DNA of 64,000 bases, from NCBI GenBank assembly GCA_034509925.1, contig CM067527.1, positions 8,994,001-9,058,000 on the forward strand, given 5' to 3'. Every line of letters starts with the position of its first letter. Positions within the stretch are counted from its first letter, which is position 1. This document shows positions 36,798 through 49,463 of this stretch, piece by piece. Made by a program: the position numbers and the translations under genes. Source of the stretch: Hirudinaria manillensis (lineage: Eukaryota > Annelida > Clitellata > Hirudinida > Hirudinidae). Below the pieces are notes generated by a model that was not told the origin of the DNA, searched no databases, and saw only the letters and a program-made list of their open reading frames with translations.

Positions 36798-39700
36798 TCA
36801 GGATTGATTGTGCCAAGGGTAGCTGCTTTGTTGGGGATTCCAAGGTGTGCCCTGATCAGTTCCCCATATGTTCGGAGGATATCCATAGGCAGGATAAGTA
36901 TATCTTGCGTCGTAGTTCTGAGAATAATTGTAGTAGCCGTTTCCTTGTGGCCCCTGATGACGCTGAGGAAACTGAGCATAACCACCTTGATTGAAGTTTG
37001 CATTGCCAAAGGGTGATCCTTGGTTTGTATTAATCATATTGTATCCTTGGTTAAAATGATTTGCAAACCCTCCTTTCTGAGCCCCAAAGTTTGCCAGTTT
37101 TTGTTGATCTCTACTGTTCCAACCAACACCATTGTCTTGCATGCTCATCAGTGGCTTTATGCCGTCTCTGTAAAAGCCACTTTAATGAATGCTAGTTCAC
37201 TAAATGAAGGAGTGTTTATCCTACCTCGGTGAATCGGCACTCAAATTTTCTTCCTCTGACTTAACCACTTTTTTGGAAGTGCTGCCTGATTGAGTGTTTT
37301 GCAGCTTTAAAAAAACAAAGAGTCTTATCTGTTTAATTATGTAGATCAAGCAAATCTGTCAACATATTTTTTTAATTTTAATCCGACTTTGGAAATGACC
37401 ATCCACCTAAAATGTATGCCCAGAAATTATTACCATAAGTGGTTAGGCCAAAATGCTACAGATTAAACCAAAAATCTTTAAGAGCTTTTAAATTTAAATT
37501 GATGTGAAGTTACCTCAGGACTCCTTTGCCTTTTGTTGCTTTCAAATTCCATGCCATCCTGTGACAATGAGCCTCTTCTTACTGGTGTTTGGTCAGCTTG
37601 CTTTTGGTCTTTTGATCCCATGTTTGATGCAATTTGAGCAATCTTTGCAGCTATTTCGTGGACTCTGGCAATTTGGTTATAAGAACCTGACCTAGAAGGC
37701 AGGTCTTTCCTCCTCGGGGTGCTATCCATCCACCCGTTGTTACCTCTTCTTCCTCTTTTACTTTATTAAAACATTAAGTAATATTAATATTAACCTAAAC
37801 TTGCTAAAATGTAGTGATGGAGGAATTATTAGATTTGTGGCATCCCTCTAGAAGAATCCTCTCTTAATCGAGGATCAGAAGCAAGCTAAGTCGAACATAT
37901 GCCGCAAAACTATTATTTCACGTAAGGATGGGAATCTCGCACGGAGTCGCCAAACACGGGAGAAATGCCCTGCCGTCAAGATCTGACGATTCGCCCGCAG
38001 TTCCACTCCGGCGAGCGGCACCGAACGAAGGAGGGAGTTTGGGCAACGTTTAAATGTCGTGTCTGACAACCTTCAATAGCTTTAGAGGCACATAAAAGGA
38101 TGAAGCAGCCAGAACGTTTTACCAGTTTTCTAGTAGAGGAATGAGATATCTGTATAGGTTCCCCTTGATCCATTTAACATCCACTTCCTCGAGTTACCTC
38201 GAAATCTGATAAAAATCTCAGGAATGAGTTTTAATAGTTAAAAATATCTTATTAAGCCTGCTCTTGGAAGCTGAAGCTCAGCACTTTTTCCACAAGAAAA
38301 GTCTGGGTCTGCCGTTTCATAAACAATTACGACATTGTGAATAAATAATTTAGAAGATGAGCCATTCGGGTCTTTGACGGGCTGAACACGAATCCCTTTG
38401 TATTTTTGGAAGTAAGCCAAGGGCTTTTGGCTTGAGATTTTAATAAATGCTTCTGACAGGGCAAGATAAAATTTATTTCATGCAAATGTATTGCTAATAT
38501 AGCCTTAAAAATTAAATCATTGAGTTTGTATTCACTAGTTGGTTCAGATCCTGATGCCACAGACATACAAACTTTAATTTTAAGAAGTTTACATGGCTAA
38601 AATATAAAAACAACTATCAAGCCTTTAAAGATTATGCACAAGGATTGCCATAACTAGAGAAAATGTAAATAGAATTTTAACAAATCACAATTAACAAGCC
38701 AACCTCCTTCTCCTATTATCTCTCCTTCCCAGAAGGAATTTGTCATCACCATCTTCAGTCCTAAAAGAAATCTGAGGCATCCAATCATAGTCATGGGGAA
38801 TGGATTCCCTGATGGCTGGGATTCGATTCAGATAGGAGAGCGGATGCAACGGCAGACCCAATTCCTGACGTGCCTTGTTGTCCTTTTCTAAGGTAAGTTT
38901 GCATTGGTCAATACTCTGGCAATTTTAAAGGATTAGATTTAATAAATGAACTCATAATTCTCTAAATAAATACCAAAAACTACATTTAGTCACTATTTTT
39001 TATAACTGAGACATAAAATCTTGACCAACCATCTTTATCTTGTACTTTGATGCTTCATTCAGGAGCACTTCCTGACCTTTCAATATTTTCTTAAGCTCAC
39101 GAATCTGTCGAAGAATTCTGTACCTTCTCTTCATCTTGATCAAACCTGCAATGCAACAACAATGGTAGGAGACCACTCAGCTGGGTGATGTATTCAGGTT
39201 TTAAATAACTATGCAGTTGTTCAAATCATTAATAATATTAGAATATATTAATATTAAAATAACCATATGGAAAGTTTGGTGGTTGATAAGGGATGAGCTT
39301 CAGTTGTTTGCCATCAACAACAATGTCTTCCTCAGAGTATCTTTTAAAGGCTGCATTCAAACCATCTTCGGAGTTGAAAAACACATAAGCCATTTTCCCA
39401 GGGTTCCAATCAGAAGATTGAGATCTTCAAACACAAGCAACGTTCAACTGATTGACGAATGACAGATGAATTAAAATCAAAAATTGATTCTTAGAATTCT
39501 TTCCGACAAACTTTTTGATCTGAAAAGTCACTAGAACAGACAGGAAATCAGAAAGCATTGTCAAAAAAAGAAATCGAAGCATTGTCATGCTATCACATGG
39601 TCAATAAATGCAACAACATCAAGAAAAATACTGGCAGCCCAACAGGTCTCAAGTGTATTCTCACACAGAGTCTTGGTATTACCTGATTTAAATGCAATGC

Positions 39701-41520
39701 ATTAAAAAAAATTACAAATAAGCATAACACAGAGCCCCGAACTACTAATTTATAATCAATTAATTAATTAAGAATCACTAAGGAGATTTTTTGCAAGAAT
39801 ATGAGTTTGCTAAAACTTGAAAACATAAAACGTCAACAATGACCCGCTTACTTGAGGCTTTCTTTGGAGATGACGATGTCAAGAGACTCTGGAAAGAAGG
39901 ACTTCAGCTGGGATGCACGAACATTTTCTGTCAGTCTCCTCAGCACTAGCATGTTCCTCACATTCCTAGGCACAGCAGAACACACTGTGGCATTCTCATT
40001 GATCCACTTGTCTAGTACTTTTCCTTTAAAATGATGGTTTGCAAAATGACAATGGCAATTACATATTATTCATATTATCAAGTCATAAACAATGCAGCAC
40101 AACAGGTGAGGATTTAGGTTGATCTCGACTCGGACCCAGGTCCAAATAGAAAGCCCAACAGAAACAAATCAAAACATAATACATCCCAAGCACAAAAATG
40201 AACTTTTAAAATAGTTTAGAAATAGAAGTCCAGATTAAACTTGAGGTCCTACTACTAATGATAATAACAATATAATAATAATAACAATAATAATAGTAAT
40301 AATAATTAATAACAATAACAGCATCTTCATTAACAAGTACTATTGATGAAACCACCTACTAGTGGCAGACTCATCCGTCTCAAACATCCTCACAGTGATG
40401 TCATCCCTGATACCCTTCAGTTCATCCAATGCTTCCATGGCATAGAATGATGTCTTGAAAGTCATCTCAATGAGCCTGTTTCCGAGGTTTGCAAAATTAT
40501 GTCTCCGTTCAACAAGAACATCAAGAATAAGTTTTATTTTTGAATATTATATTTGCATTTAAATAGATTTAAATAGTATATTTGAGATTAATTTATCTTA
40601 TGTGAAACCAAGGCAGAAGTTTATCATTTATCTTATCATTATGATTTGAAGAAAAAACATTTCAAATGATTGTATTCTATAGAAGAGAGAGAGTTGAGAG
40701 ACAAACTTTATTTTGATTTTAATTTTGCCTTCTGTAAAGGGTGGCAAAAGTTTCTCATCAATTGTGATGCAAAAGTCACTACATATTAACCAATAGGTTC
40801 TATAGTATATTGAATGTCTTTAATAAATAAAAACTATTAAACAAACATGTTACGCACCCATTCCAAGAATTTGAACCAGAATTGGTGTCGTTGTTCTGAA
40901 GGTATGTGGTTTTGAAATCAGAACATTTTTCAAGACACTCAATCATTGTTGGATGGGCAAGATCCATCAATTTCATTGGATATACAAACAATTTCTTTTT
41001 TTTCAGGTGAATGTTCAAATCTGTACTCAATTATGTAAATGCAAACATAAACATAGAACATAAACATTTATGTAGGTCTATTTGCATAGCATCATAGGCA
41101 CTTTTCCATTTCTAAACTGCTGCTCCCCAAGGGCACTTGTGGCAGTGTAGGCAGGGCATCAAACACAAAACCTAACTGCCATTTGCAGGCACCCATTTAT
41201 CCATTTGTAATCACTTCAATCATAAACAAACCTTCCAGGATGGTGTTTTCAGATGGCAAGCAAAACTTTTCCACCTCAACCTCACTAGGATCTTCTCCAC
41301 ACCAAATATCTTCAATATCCTGTAATCCTTCTCCATCATCCTCAATGTCACTGACTTCATCCTGGTTGTGGCTTCTTATTTCATGTCCAATTTCATTACT
41401 TTTCTCTCCAACAGTTCTTTCATCCTTCTTGATCTCCTGATCCCTCGTGGGCTCTTTTTCGATTTGTTCAATATTTCCACTAGATTCCATTTCCTGCTGC
41501 CCTGAACATGAAGCTTCCAT
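36798..41520 (-). CDS. RRM-type RNA-binding protein A (tandem duplicate with B), family not recognised
   Basis: Ten exons on the minus strand: 41520-41232, 41020-40858, 40475-40360, 40023-39852, 39424-39264, 39145-39030, 38915-38704, 37754-37514, 37304-37225, 37167-36798. Phases agree and predict 639 residues. Order: acidic N-terminus ending EVEVEKFCLP; a first RRM-like half (KLFVYPMKL, then LIEMTFKTSFYAMEAL); a clear RRM with RNP2-like NMLVLRRL and RNP1-like GKMAYVFFNS; a helical basic block (RRYRILRQIRELKK); KDNKARQELGLPLHPL; an Arg/Gly patch (RRRRGRRG); and a Gln/Asn/Gly/Tyr-rich tail of low complexity, as in many hnRNP-like proteins. Likely an mRNA-binding protein (inference). The paralogue B lies 1.06 kb upstream on the same strand. 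Confidence 0.82.
37755..38703 (-). other. Longest intron of RRM gene A
   Basis: Intron of 949 bp. Short open frames on the minus strand (38238-38566) fall in it but have no splice-compatible phase and no family match. A GC-richer patch at 37,860-38,060 is unexplained. Confidence 0.45.
40255..40320. repeat. Imperfect AAT/AAC repeat in an intron of RRM gene A
   Basis: Mixed AAT, AAC and AGT triplets with single-base interruptions, about 66 bp; unlike the pure TAA arrays beside the retrotransposons. Confidence 0.75.
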
Positions 41521-41817
41521 GTTTCTTTGACACATAAGAAATGGCAAAAAATTAATTAGTTCAGTGAAACTTAACAATGCTTTGTGACTAAAGTGATCTT
41601 AATAATATGTATTACTTTGGGATGGAGTTGATATTCAAGGATTTATAAGCCATTGATTTTCTTTAGTAGTAAGTGTTAATTGGCAGTACATGCATTCTCA
41701 AAAATGATGCGCTGATAATGATTAAATGTTAGTGCTCCAGCGAAATTTTCAAAGGAAGACCTTTGAGAACTAGAACTAACACAGAACAAGTTTGCGAGGT
41801 GACATGAAAAGTGTTTG

Positions 41818-41864
41818 CCGGTGCTAAGGGTTTATCCCCTATGTGAGGGCTATCAACCCTCCGG
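41818..41864. other. Three-segment hairpin between RRM genes A and B
   Basis: CCGG (41818-41821) pairs with CCGG (41861-41864), AGGGTT (41827-41832) with AACCCT (41855-41860), CCCT (41837-41840) with AGGG (41846-41849), loop ATGTG. It lies about 300 bases upstream of the gene A start codon, so it may fall in that gene's 5' UTR or promoter. Confidence 0.5.
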
Positions 41865-42577
41865 TAATATCTGTCGTGTTTCTGTTTCACTCAACATCGA
41901 GCAGGTTCATTAAAATAAAATTAACGATTCTTGTCTGCTACATTGCTCGACTAATTCAAAATTACGAAAATTGTGAATATTAAAACCTTCACTGGCTCAC
42001 CAAACTCCAAATGAGTAAATCAATTACCTGATACGGTAAAACGGCCGACCGACAGAAACAAACTAAGGGCTCCAAAACATAAACAAATATGTCCGTTAAT
42101 TATGATGAGGTAAATTCTTTCACGGCATATATGTGCTAAGTATGCATTAAATTAAATTAATCATAACGCGACGATCGTTCTTGAAGAGCAGTCCGTTATA
42201 ATTAATACACTCCCTACACTCAAATTCAGATGCATCAAATCAAGTCTTCAATGCGTCACCGACTCCGCCACAACTAAAAAGAATAATTTCCCCGAAGCTC
42301 AACCCACCCAACGCCAAACCTGCCCATAATGAACAAGAATACTTATCGTTTTACCACGGGATAACACCGGCAGTCATCAATGGTGCGATAATAAACTATT
42401 CTCCCAAATCTTCATTTTCATCAAACATTTGCAATACTACTTTTAAAGTCACTGAAGTCCAAACACATTTCTAACTCAGATAGAAAAGAACCAATCCATG
42501 AATGACATACAAAGATACCAATACTTTTGAATTGTTAGGTCAGACCATTGGGTCAATTTCATTGACTGTTTTCACCA

Positions 42578-45326
42578 TCACAATGGATTATAACGTGTAT
42601 TTCTGTTTAAGGGATGTCTCCAACCGTTAGAGTAATTCCTTGGATGTCCACTGAATGGTGGTCTATGATGGTAAAATCCACTGCCATAATTTGGCCAGTA
42701 ACCACTGCATGTTATGTGATTCATCATGTCTGCCATTTGGTTATAGAGGCCAAAATTAAAAGGTATCATCCACTGGTTTTTTCCAAATGTCCCATCTAGA
42801 ATACTGGCAGGCGGTAATGGGAGAGATTCACCTCTACAAAGAAAAAAGTTGAAACCATAATAACCCATGAAAGCAATTACATAAAGCTATCAACTATCAA
42901 CACATTTATAATGGATGCATACACATGTTGATATCAACAACTTCTACAGAATGAGAGAATTGGATTACCTTATTTGGTTGCTATTCGTAGGAGGTCTTGA
43001 ACTCCGGCTACCTTTTTTATGATCAACTTTCCTCTTCTTTGTTCTTACATTACAACTCGGGCCATTATTATTCTTTGTGTTGGAAGTAACAGAAAGCCAC
43101 TGAGTTCCAATGGGAACGGAATCCCTGACAACTTTTATCCTCCTTAAGTCTCTAAACGAATGAAGAGGTAGATTCAGCTCTGTTCTGACCTTGTCATCCT
43201 TCTTGAGGAAGTTTCTACACCTTTTAATTCCCTTTTAATTAATAATCAATGATGTAATTGAATTGGATCATTAAAAAAGATGATTTTTCAAATGGCAATA
43301 AAACAATAATTTACATCAGTTAATTTCTTTTTCTGTTCCTGAGGTAAACTGGTGAACTTTTCCTTATACATTTTCTTTAGCTGTCTCAAATGAAGCATTT
43401 CTCTGTACCTCCTATCCATTTTTAGCAAGCCTGCAAAGGCATGCATGATTTGGAAAGTTTTAGTCAGCCCCAACAAGCCCCAGACAACAAACCATTGGGC
43501 AGTTGAGGTGGTAGGTAATTGAACAACTTAAGCTTGGTTTGGCAAATCTGGAGGGGTGTAACCTCATGTTGTCTAAGAACTTCTTGCAATTCAGCATTGG
43601 ATGAAAAAAACACCAATGCCATCAGAGTGTTGCCTTCTCTGGAATTTATAAAATTATAATTTTACATAATAAATGGAAGATTTGCAGAAAGAAAATTACT
43701 TGTTGATGCTTCTGGTAGGAATTATGATATCATTAGAAGATGGAATCAGCTTTCTCAGTTCTTGTGGATTTGTACCTTGAGGGAGATTCTTGATAAGCAT
43801 AATGTTTAGATCTCTGATGGAAACAGTACATTTAGATGAAGTATCATTCTTCCAATCAGCAGCTACTTGTGCTATAAAAAAAGGTCTCAAGTGAATGTTA
43901 CGAAGTTCATTCAAGACTTAATAATCTCATGAAGTCACAAATGAATGTGAGCAAAACTCACTCAGGTCTGAGTGATTAGAAGCTGAAAATACTTGAATTT
44001 CCTCTTGGACTGCTTTCAAGGAATCCACGGCATCCTCAGCATCAAAAGATGAGTGAAATGTGAGTTCCAACATTCTATGGCCAGGTCAAAATAAAATGCT
44101 TCACACATTAAAATATTGGAAATATTCAACTTATTACCAAAAAGAATATGTAAAAATAAAATAATCACCCTATCCAGGTCTTATTTAGAGGATTTTCATG
44201 GCTTTTTGGAGAGTAGCATGAGAATTTAAATTGCGAGCACTTTGTGATGGCACACTGAACAGCGGGATGGTTCATGTCAGCCAAACTGAGGGGTCGAACA
44301 ATCAGACTCCTTGTAAGAGCAGCGTCTTCAATCTCTTAAAAAGTAGTCAATACTTGTTCAACACAGTCTTGCTTATTTAATTAATTATTAAAAGTTTGAT
44401 AAATAGTTAAAAATTGTATCTAACCTTTCATAATAATTCTTTTTGATGGTTGACAATATTTTTCAACCTCTGACTCAACAGGGTTGTCTCCAGCAACATC
44501 AATGTCTTCCTCATCCATCTCTTCATCACTATTTCCTCCATACAACTCTGAATCTTCAAGAGATATTTCTTCAAACTTCTCAATGGTGTCTGTGATTTCT
44601 GACTGGGTCTGCTCCTTTCCATTTGAGCATATTTCTTTAACAGTTTCTGTTCTACCTAGAGATGTTTCAGTTATTCCACAAGTTACTTTGGTTGGAAGAA
44701 TAAAAGTGCATATTGATGTATCATTTCTACATTTTTATTCATGAGATTTGATATGTGTATGCATGTGCCCTATGCCTGGTCCTTTTTTTAAAATCTTATT
44801 TCTACATCTCACATACTTTATTCCATTCCTGCTAAAATGAAATAAAATAATTCCTTTAAAGCAGACATAAAAGCAATCAACAAAGTTGTGGAAATGTAGG
44901 AAAATTATCAAATTATCTTTTTGACTTCTTTGAAAATAACTCTAATTTTGTCATAGTATGTCACCAAATATAATCAAAGTTTCTGCTAAACTGAGCTTAT
45001 GAGAAAACTTAATAAATGACAGATACTTAAATCAATAAATATGACCACTGATGAGCCTTTACTGAGTTTATTTGTCACGAACAAATCAAACTAATAGAGA
45101 GGAAACCATCAAATAAATTCAAATTTGCTTCATTTAAAAATTGGTTTATACTTATTGAGGCAAAATGGTAAATAGTCGACGAAACTAATATTTTCTCTAG
45201 CTCGATGAATCTTAATGTTCCAATCTTAGTGAAAGGTCAGCGCCAAATTGTCTGCAGTATATTCCAGGAACTTATAAGTCTAACTAGTAAAAACTAGCAA
45301 CGAAAAATACCTGGAACGTTTGCCAT
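42578..45326 (-). CDS. RRM-type RNA-binding protein B (tandem duplicate with A), family not recognised
   Basis: Nine exons on the minus strand: 45326-45311 (ATG plus 13 bases, MANVP), 44685-44425, 44325-44169, 44074-43962, 43871-43700, 43638-43493, 43430-43315, 43231-42969, 42833-42578; predicted 499 residues. Exon by exon it parallels gene A: ESEVEKYCQP against EVEVEKFCLP, MLELTFHSSFDAEDAV against LIEMTFKTSFYAMEAL, RNP2-like IMLIKNLP, RNP1-like NTLMALVFFSS, DRRYREMLHLRQLKK, and KDDKVRTELNLPLHSF. Two internal exon pairs have equal length (172 and 116 bases). The tail has basic KKRKVDHKK, a possible nuclear signal, and ends in a short Asn/Tyr/His/Gly-rich stretch instead of A's long Gln-rich tail. 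Role inferred: RNA binding. Confidence 0.82.
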
Positions 45327-45724
45327 TTTCGAGATTTACCGGAAAATCACTAGCTTTCGTTCCAACGCCCAAAGGCCGGTAGTCAAAACGTGCTTTAAGT
45401 TCAGGTATAAGTTAAGAGAGGATTTAAGTTGAAAGTTGAAGCGTCTAAGACCGTAATTTTATAAGAAGCAAAATTAAGTTAGTAATGATTTATAAAAATC
45501 CTGGATTAATTAATATGTGTTTAACTTAATTATTCAATAAAATTTGCCTGGGCAAACACCAACCCAAATCCCCTACATCTATGTCCGACCACTTTTTTTA
45601 CTGCCCTACTGTTTGGAACCCCTATCACCTACATCTCATTGACAAAATTGACAAAGTTCAAATCCGTTCCTCATTTCTGAAAATTTCGATATTTGAAACG
45701 CTCCAAAGCTCTTGGATCTCAGAC

Positions 45725-45820
45725 TAGATCTCACTTTCGGGTTCAAAATATTACTTTATATGGGTTTAGATCTCACTAGATCTCACTTTCGGGTTCAAAA
45801 TATTACTTTTTATGGGTTTA
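45725..45820. repeat. Two-copy tandem repeat, period 52 bp
   Basis: Copies at 45725-45768 and 45777-45820, including TCACTTTCGGGTTCAAAATA, differ by one base, so the duplication is recent. Confidence 0.85.
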
Positions 45821-45909
45821 TAAAAGAAGAATGTAATAAACAATATTCTTGAACTTATTCTGATACTAGGAGCCATAGCCAGCAAAGTAAGACCAGCTCC
45901 GATTTGAAC

Positions 45910-46230
45910 AGATCAGTAATTACTATACCAAATATTCATTCAACATGGAACTACTTGCCAAATAACGTCATCAATTTTTCTACATTCTCTAGGTTTTGAT
46001 AATGTGCCAATAATTTATCCAAGTCCCTGAATGTTGCTAATTGAATGTCGTTCCGCTCTTTGTCTTTCTTCTGTTGAGCAATTCTGTACGTATCGATTTT
46101 TCTTCTTAACATTTTTATCTTTCTTGTATGTTTCCTTATTTAGTTAAAGCACAGTTTCCTTTTTCACTTGCTGTGCGCGGCTTGTCCGTTCTTCGACTCG
46201 CTTATTGAATAAATAAAAAAGGAACTGATT
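45910..46230 (+). pseudogene. 3' remnant of a non-LTR retrotransposon
   Basis: The plus strand reads TWNYLPNNVINFSTFSRF and a stop (45910-45999), the closing pattern of CR1/Jockey-type ORF2 proteins (W..LP..V....S...F). Upstream VRPAPI resembles the preceding region in another frame. AATAAATAAAAAAGG near 46,206-46,222 may be its tail. Dead fragment between HIGD2A and RRM gene B. Confidence 0.5.
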
Positions 46231-46804
46231 CCCTTAAGCAGCTAAGATTTAGTCTTTATCTAATCTATAGTCTACATATATCTAATTTTAACAGATTAGA
46301 TCAGCGTGCACTGACGGAGCCATAAAAGCCAAAGTTAGGATCTAGATCGATAGAACAAAAATGAGACATTCCATTACTACTAATATACTTTTATTTCAGT
46401 ATTGAAATTCCATTTTCATTAAAGTTGGTGACCTCCCCTCTGTCACTATGCTCCTTTTGGAAACTTTTTGCCAGAATCAAAAAGGTCAACCATTTGCCAA
46501 ACTTTCTCTAATATTGACAAATTTTAGAATTTAGACATGCTGCTATAAAAGTTTTTCTTGGTCAATCTAAACTTAGGTCCCAAAAATTTTTTAAGTGACT
46601 GAGGTGCCCTAGGTGAAAGATAAACCTTCACCTACCAAGCTCCCATATGCTTTCCATATTGGTCGAGTGACCAGAGAAAACCAAAGATTTAAGAAAATAA
46701 AATTGTTCAAGACTCTAATGAGTTAAATTTGTGTTTACAAGGCATTCATTTGTGCTACAATTAAAAAAAAATAGTAATAACGATATTATGTTTAATTAAA
46801 ATAT

Positions 46805-47350
46805 TTATTTCTTGTCTTTATCAGTGTCTTGAACTTTTGCAGCCTGCAAACTTTGCTTCCACACACCACCTAGGACAGCAAATAAAGTTATTCCTTGTGC
46901 CATAACTCTGTATCTCATCATTTTCTGAGAGAGTTCCCTATCGCCTTTCAAGAATGAATAGAATCCTGCTGACAAAACTCCAATTGTCACAACCAAACCT
47001 GCAAACAGAAATCAATAAAGTAAATTCATTTCACCATGATCCATTTAAAATCATTAGAATAAGGGAGAGTTAGCAAAATAGTTTTCAAATATGTAGAATC
47101 CAACAAACTTTTGAAATAGGTGATATTGTAATTGGGCAAATCAATCACCTAGTGGTACAACGGGGTTTTCTTTCACTTTTCTTGAAAATTTCTCTTTAAA
47201 GCCCTCGAATTCAGGATTCGACGACGATTTAGGTTTCGGCAAATCGTTAAACGGCATTTTAGGAATGGCAAAAGGCCTTGAAGGACCATGCTTCCTCTCA
47301 ACTTTATTATCCTTTCCATCAGTAGGAGTTTTGGGAGGTCCCTGTTCCAT
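46805..47350 (-). CDS. HIGD2A: HIG1 domain protein, HIGD2A-type (respiratory supercomplex factor)
   Basis: Two exons on the minus strand, 47350-47149 and 46998-46805, joined G|GT to give PLGLVVTIG; 131 residues. HIG1 proteins sit in the inner mitochondrial membrane and help assemble cytochrome c oxidase and supercomplexes (yeast Rcf1). Evidence: SRKVKENPVVPLG before the first membrane segment (LVVTIGVLSAGFYSFLKG), then the family signature QKMMRYRVMAQG leading into a second membrane segment. The Pro-rich N-terminus of about 50 residues is longer than in HIGD1 and fits HIGD2A. The start is the ATG at 47350-47348. A possible AATAAA overlaps the stop codon (46809-46804). Confidence 0.9.
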
Positions 47351-49414
47351 TTCGACCAGAGAACACTAAAAGCGAAATTCAACTTTACCCTCAATCACAC
47401 AAACAAATGTCAAGAAATATATTGATTAATAAAAGTAACTTCAAATAATTAATTATAAATGTTTACTTATTAAATGTAATCACGATTAATTAATAATTAT
47501 AAATTTATATAAAATTTTTATCCAAACCTTTATCCAATTTCTTCTCTTATCAGTTACAAAGCTCTGACCAATCTAATTAATATTTTAAATAATAATTAAT
47601 TACAATATATATATATATATATATTAAATAGTACATAAAATTGTTTCTAGTGAACATAATAAAAAATTACTGGACTGCCACGAGGGATAAAATCGCAAAA
47701 TATTTATTAATTTACATATATTGGCACGGATATTTTGTTTGTTATACATTAATTTAAAGGAGCAATTTTTAAAATCAGCCTTATGTGAGCTGATGTACTA
47801 GACTGACTTGAATGATTTCTAAAACTTAGCTGTGTTCCAGTTACTACAGAAATGAAGCTGCCATGTAGATAAGGATTTCGATAGCTTACAATTTGAGAAG
47901 TACATCTAGGAAACGTTTTTAGCCAAGAACTTCCTAATCTGCTCTATTACTCGACAGCTCAGTTTACTTATTGTTGCTTATTTACGCCATTGGACAGAGA
48001 TCCTACAATTATATTTAAAACATTCTTGCCATTAGGCAGACTCCTTAGCCATCAAATCACAACCAAACCACAAGTCATCCACTGAGACAAACAAGAAAAG
48101 ATCTTGCCTTAACTTACTGCCTAGCCAACACCTCCACTCTAGAACAAAAAACAGTCACCCGGATTTTACGTCATCACTGGGTTCTCACTTTTGCTCCACT
48201 TTCCCACTGATTATGCTTCGCAGCTGTCACGACTAATCTGGGAGACGCAAAGCCGAAACAGATGCTAGACGATCATTGACTTCAATAAGTTGAAACGCTG
48301 CAGTACAAACTCGATGAAATATGTATTCCAAGACATTCCCTAGATTCGTCTTTACAAAGGCGACCCCTCAAGTCACCTCAAGTAGTTGGCGGGATGAATA
48401 AACGGACCGAGAAGCGCATCCGCCGTCGGTACAAAGAAATTAAGGAAGGGCTCTCAAAGTTCATGCAACTTTCAAAATCCATCTTCAGTCGGCCCCACGC
48501 TAGGCAGCGAAAATTAAAATTATAGTCGAAATATTCGCAGACGAACGCGAATCAATGAGACAAACGAATATCGGAACACTTTGAAAATGTACAAAATAAT
48601 CGTCGAGGTCATCTTGCTGACGGTCAACGGCCACTCGTCAAACTTAAAAGGTTCCAACAATTTAGCACACGTGCAGCAAAACTATAAACGTGCCGACACC
48701 TGCGCAAGTGATAACAAACTACCAGCACAAATATCATCATCATCGTCATCGTTTACTTCTCCAGCACCATTCACATTTAACGAAGACAACGACAATAATA
48801 ATAACATTATAAATAATAAGAATAACAAAATAACATTAATAACAGCTTAGAACCTTATGATTAGCATACACCAATCGTGGATGTTTCCAGATTGCAGAAG
48901 GCAATCAGAACCCAATGAATGGCCGCAATGTTCTGCAGTTTCACAGAACGACGACATGAAAACCATGCAACTCCGGTTCTAACGACACGGCTGCCCTCAT
49001 TCCTTCCACACAACTCCCTGCGAAATGAGTGGCGTACATAGCAGCAAAGTGCCATCTCACGAGGTGCAAAGCACCTTCGGCACCAAAGCCACCATCCGGA
49101 GAGATGTGCCACGAAACGTAGGACCAGAGACAAGTTAATCCGTATTTGGTCATCAAAGAAAACAAATTAAAAAACAAATTTAAAGTCCGTTTCTAGTAAA
49201 ACGCCTCATCCCCAGACATTCTCGCGTTCATAAATTACCAACAATTCATTCTCCTAATCAAGAGGATTGAATCAATTAAGAATTTGCTTTTCTTCATCTT
49301 AGAATGGATTTCAATGCAGTCCAAAGCAGGGATATTTACATCAGCTAACCCACTTTTCCATTGATATACCTCAAATGACCTAAAGGATCTCATGTGATTT
49401 CTTACAAAATGCCC

Positions 49415-49463
<49 letters not shown>

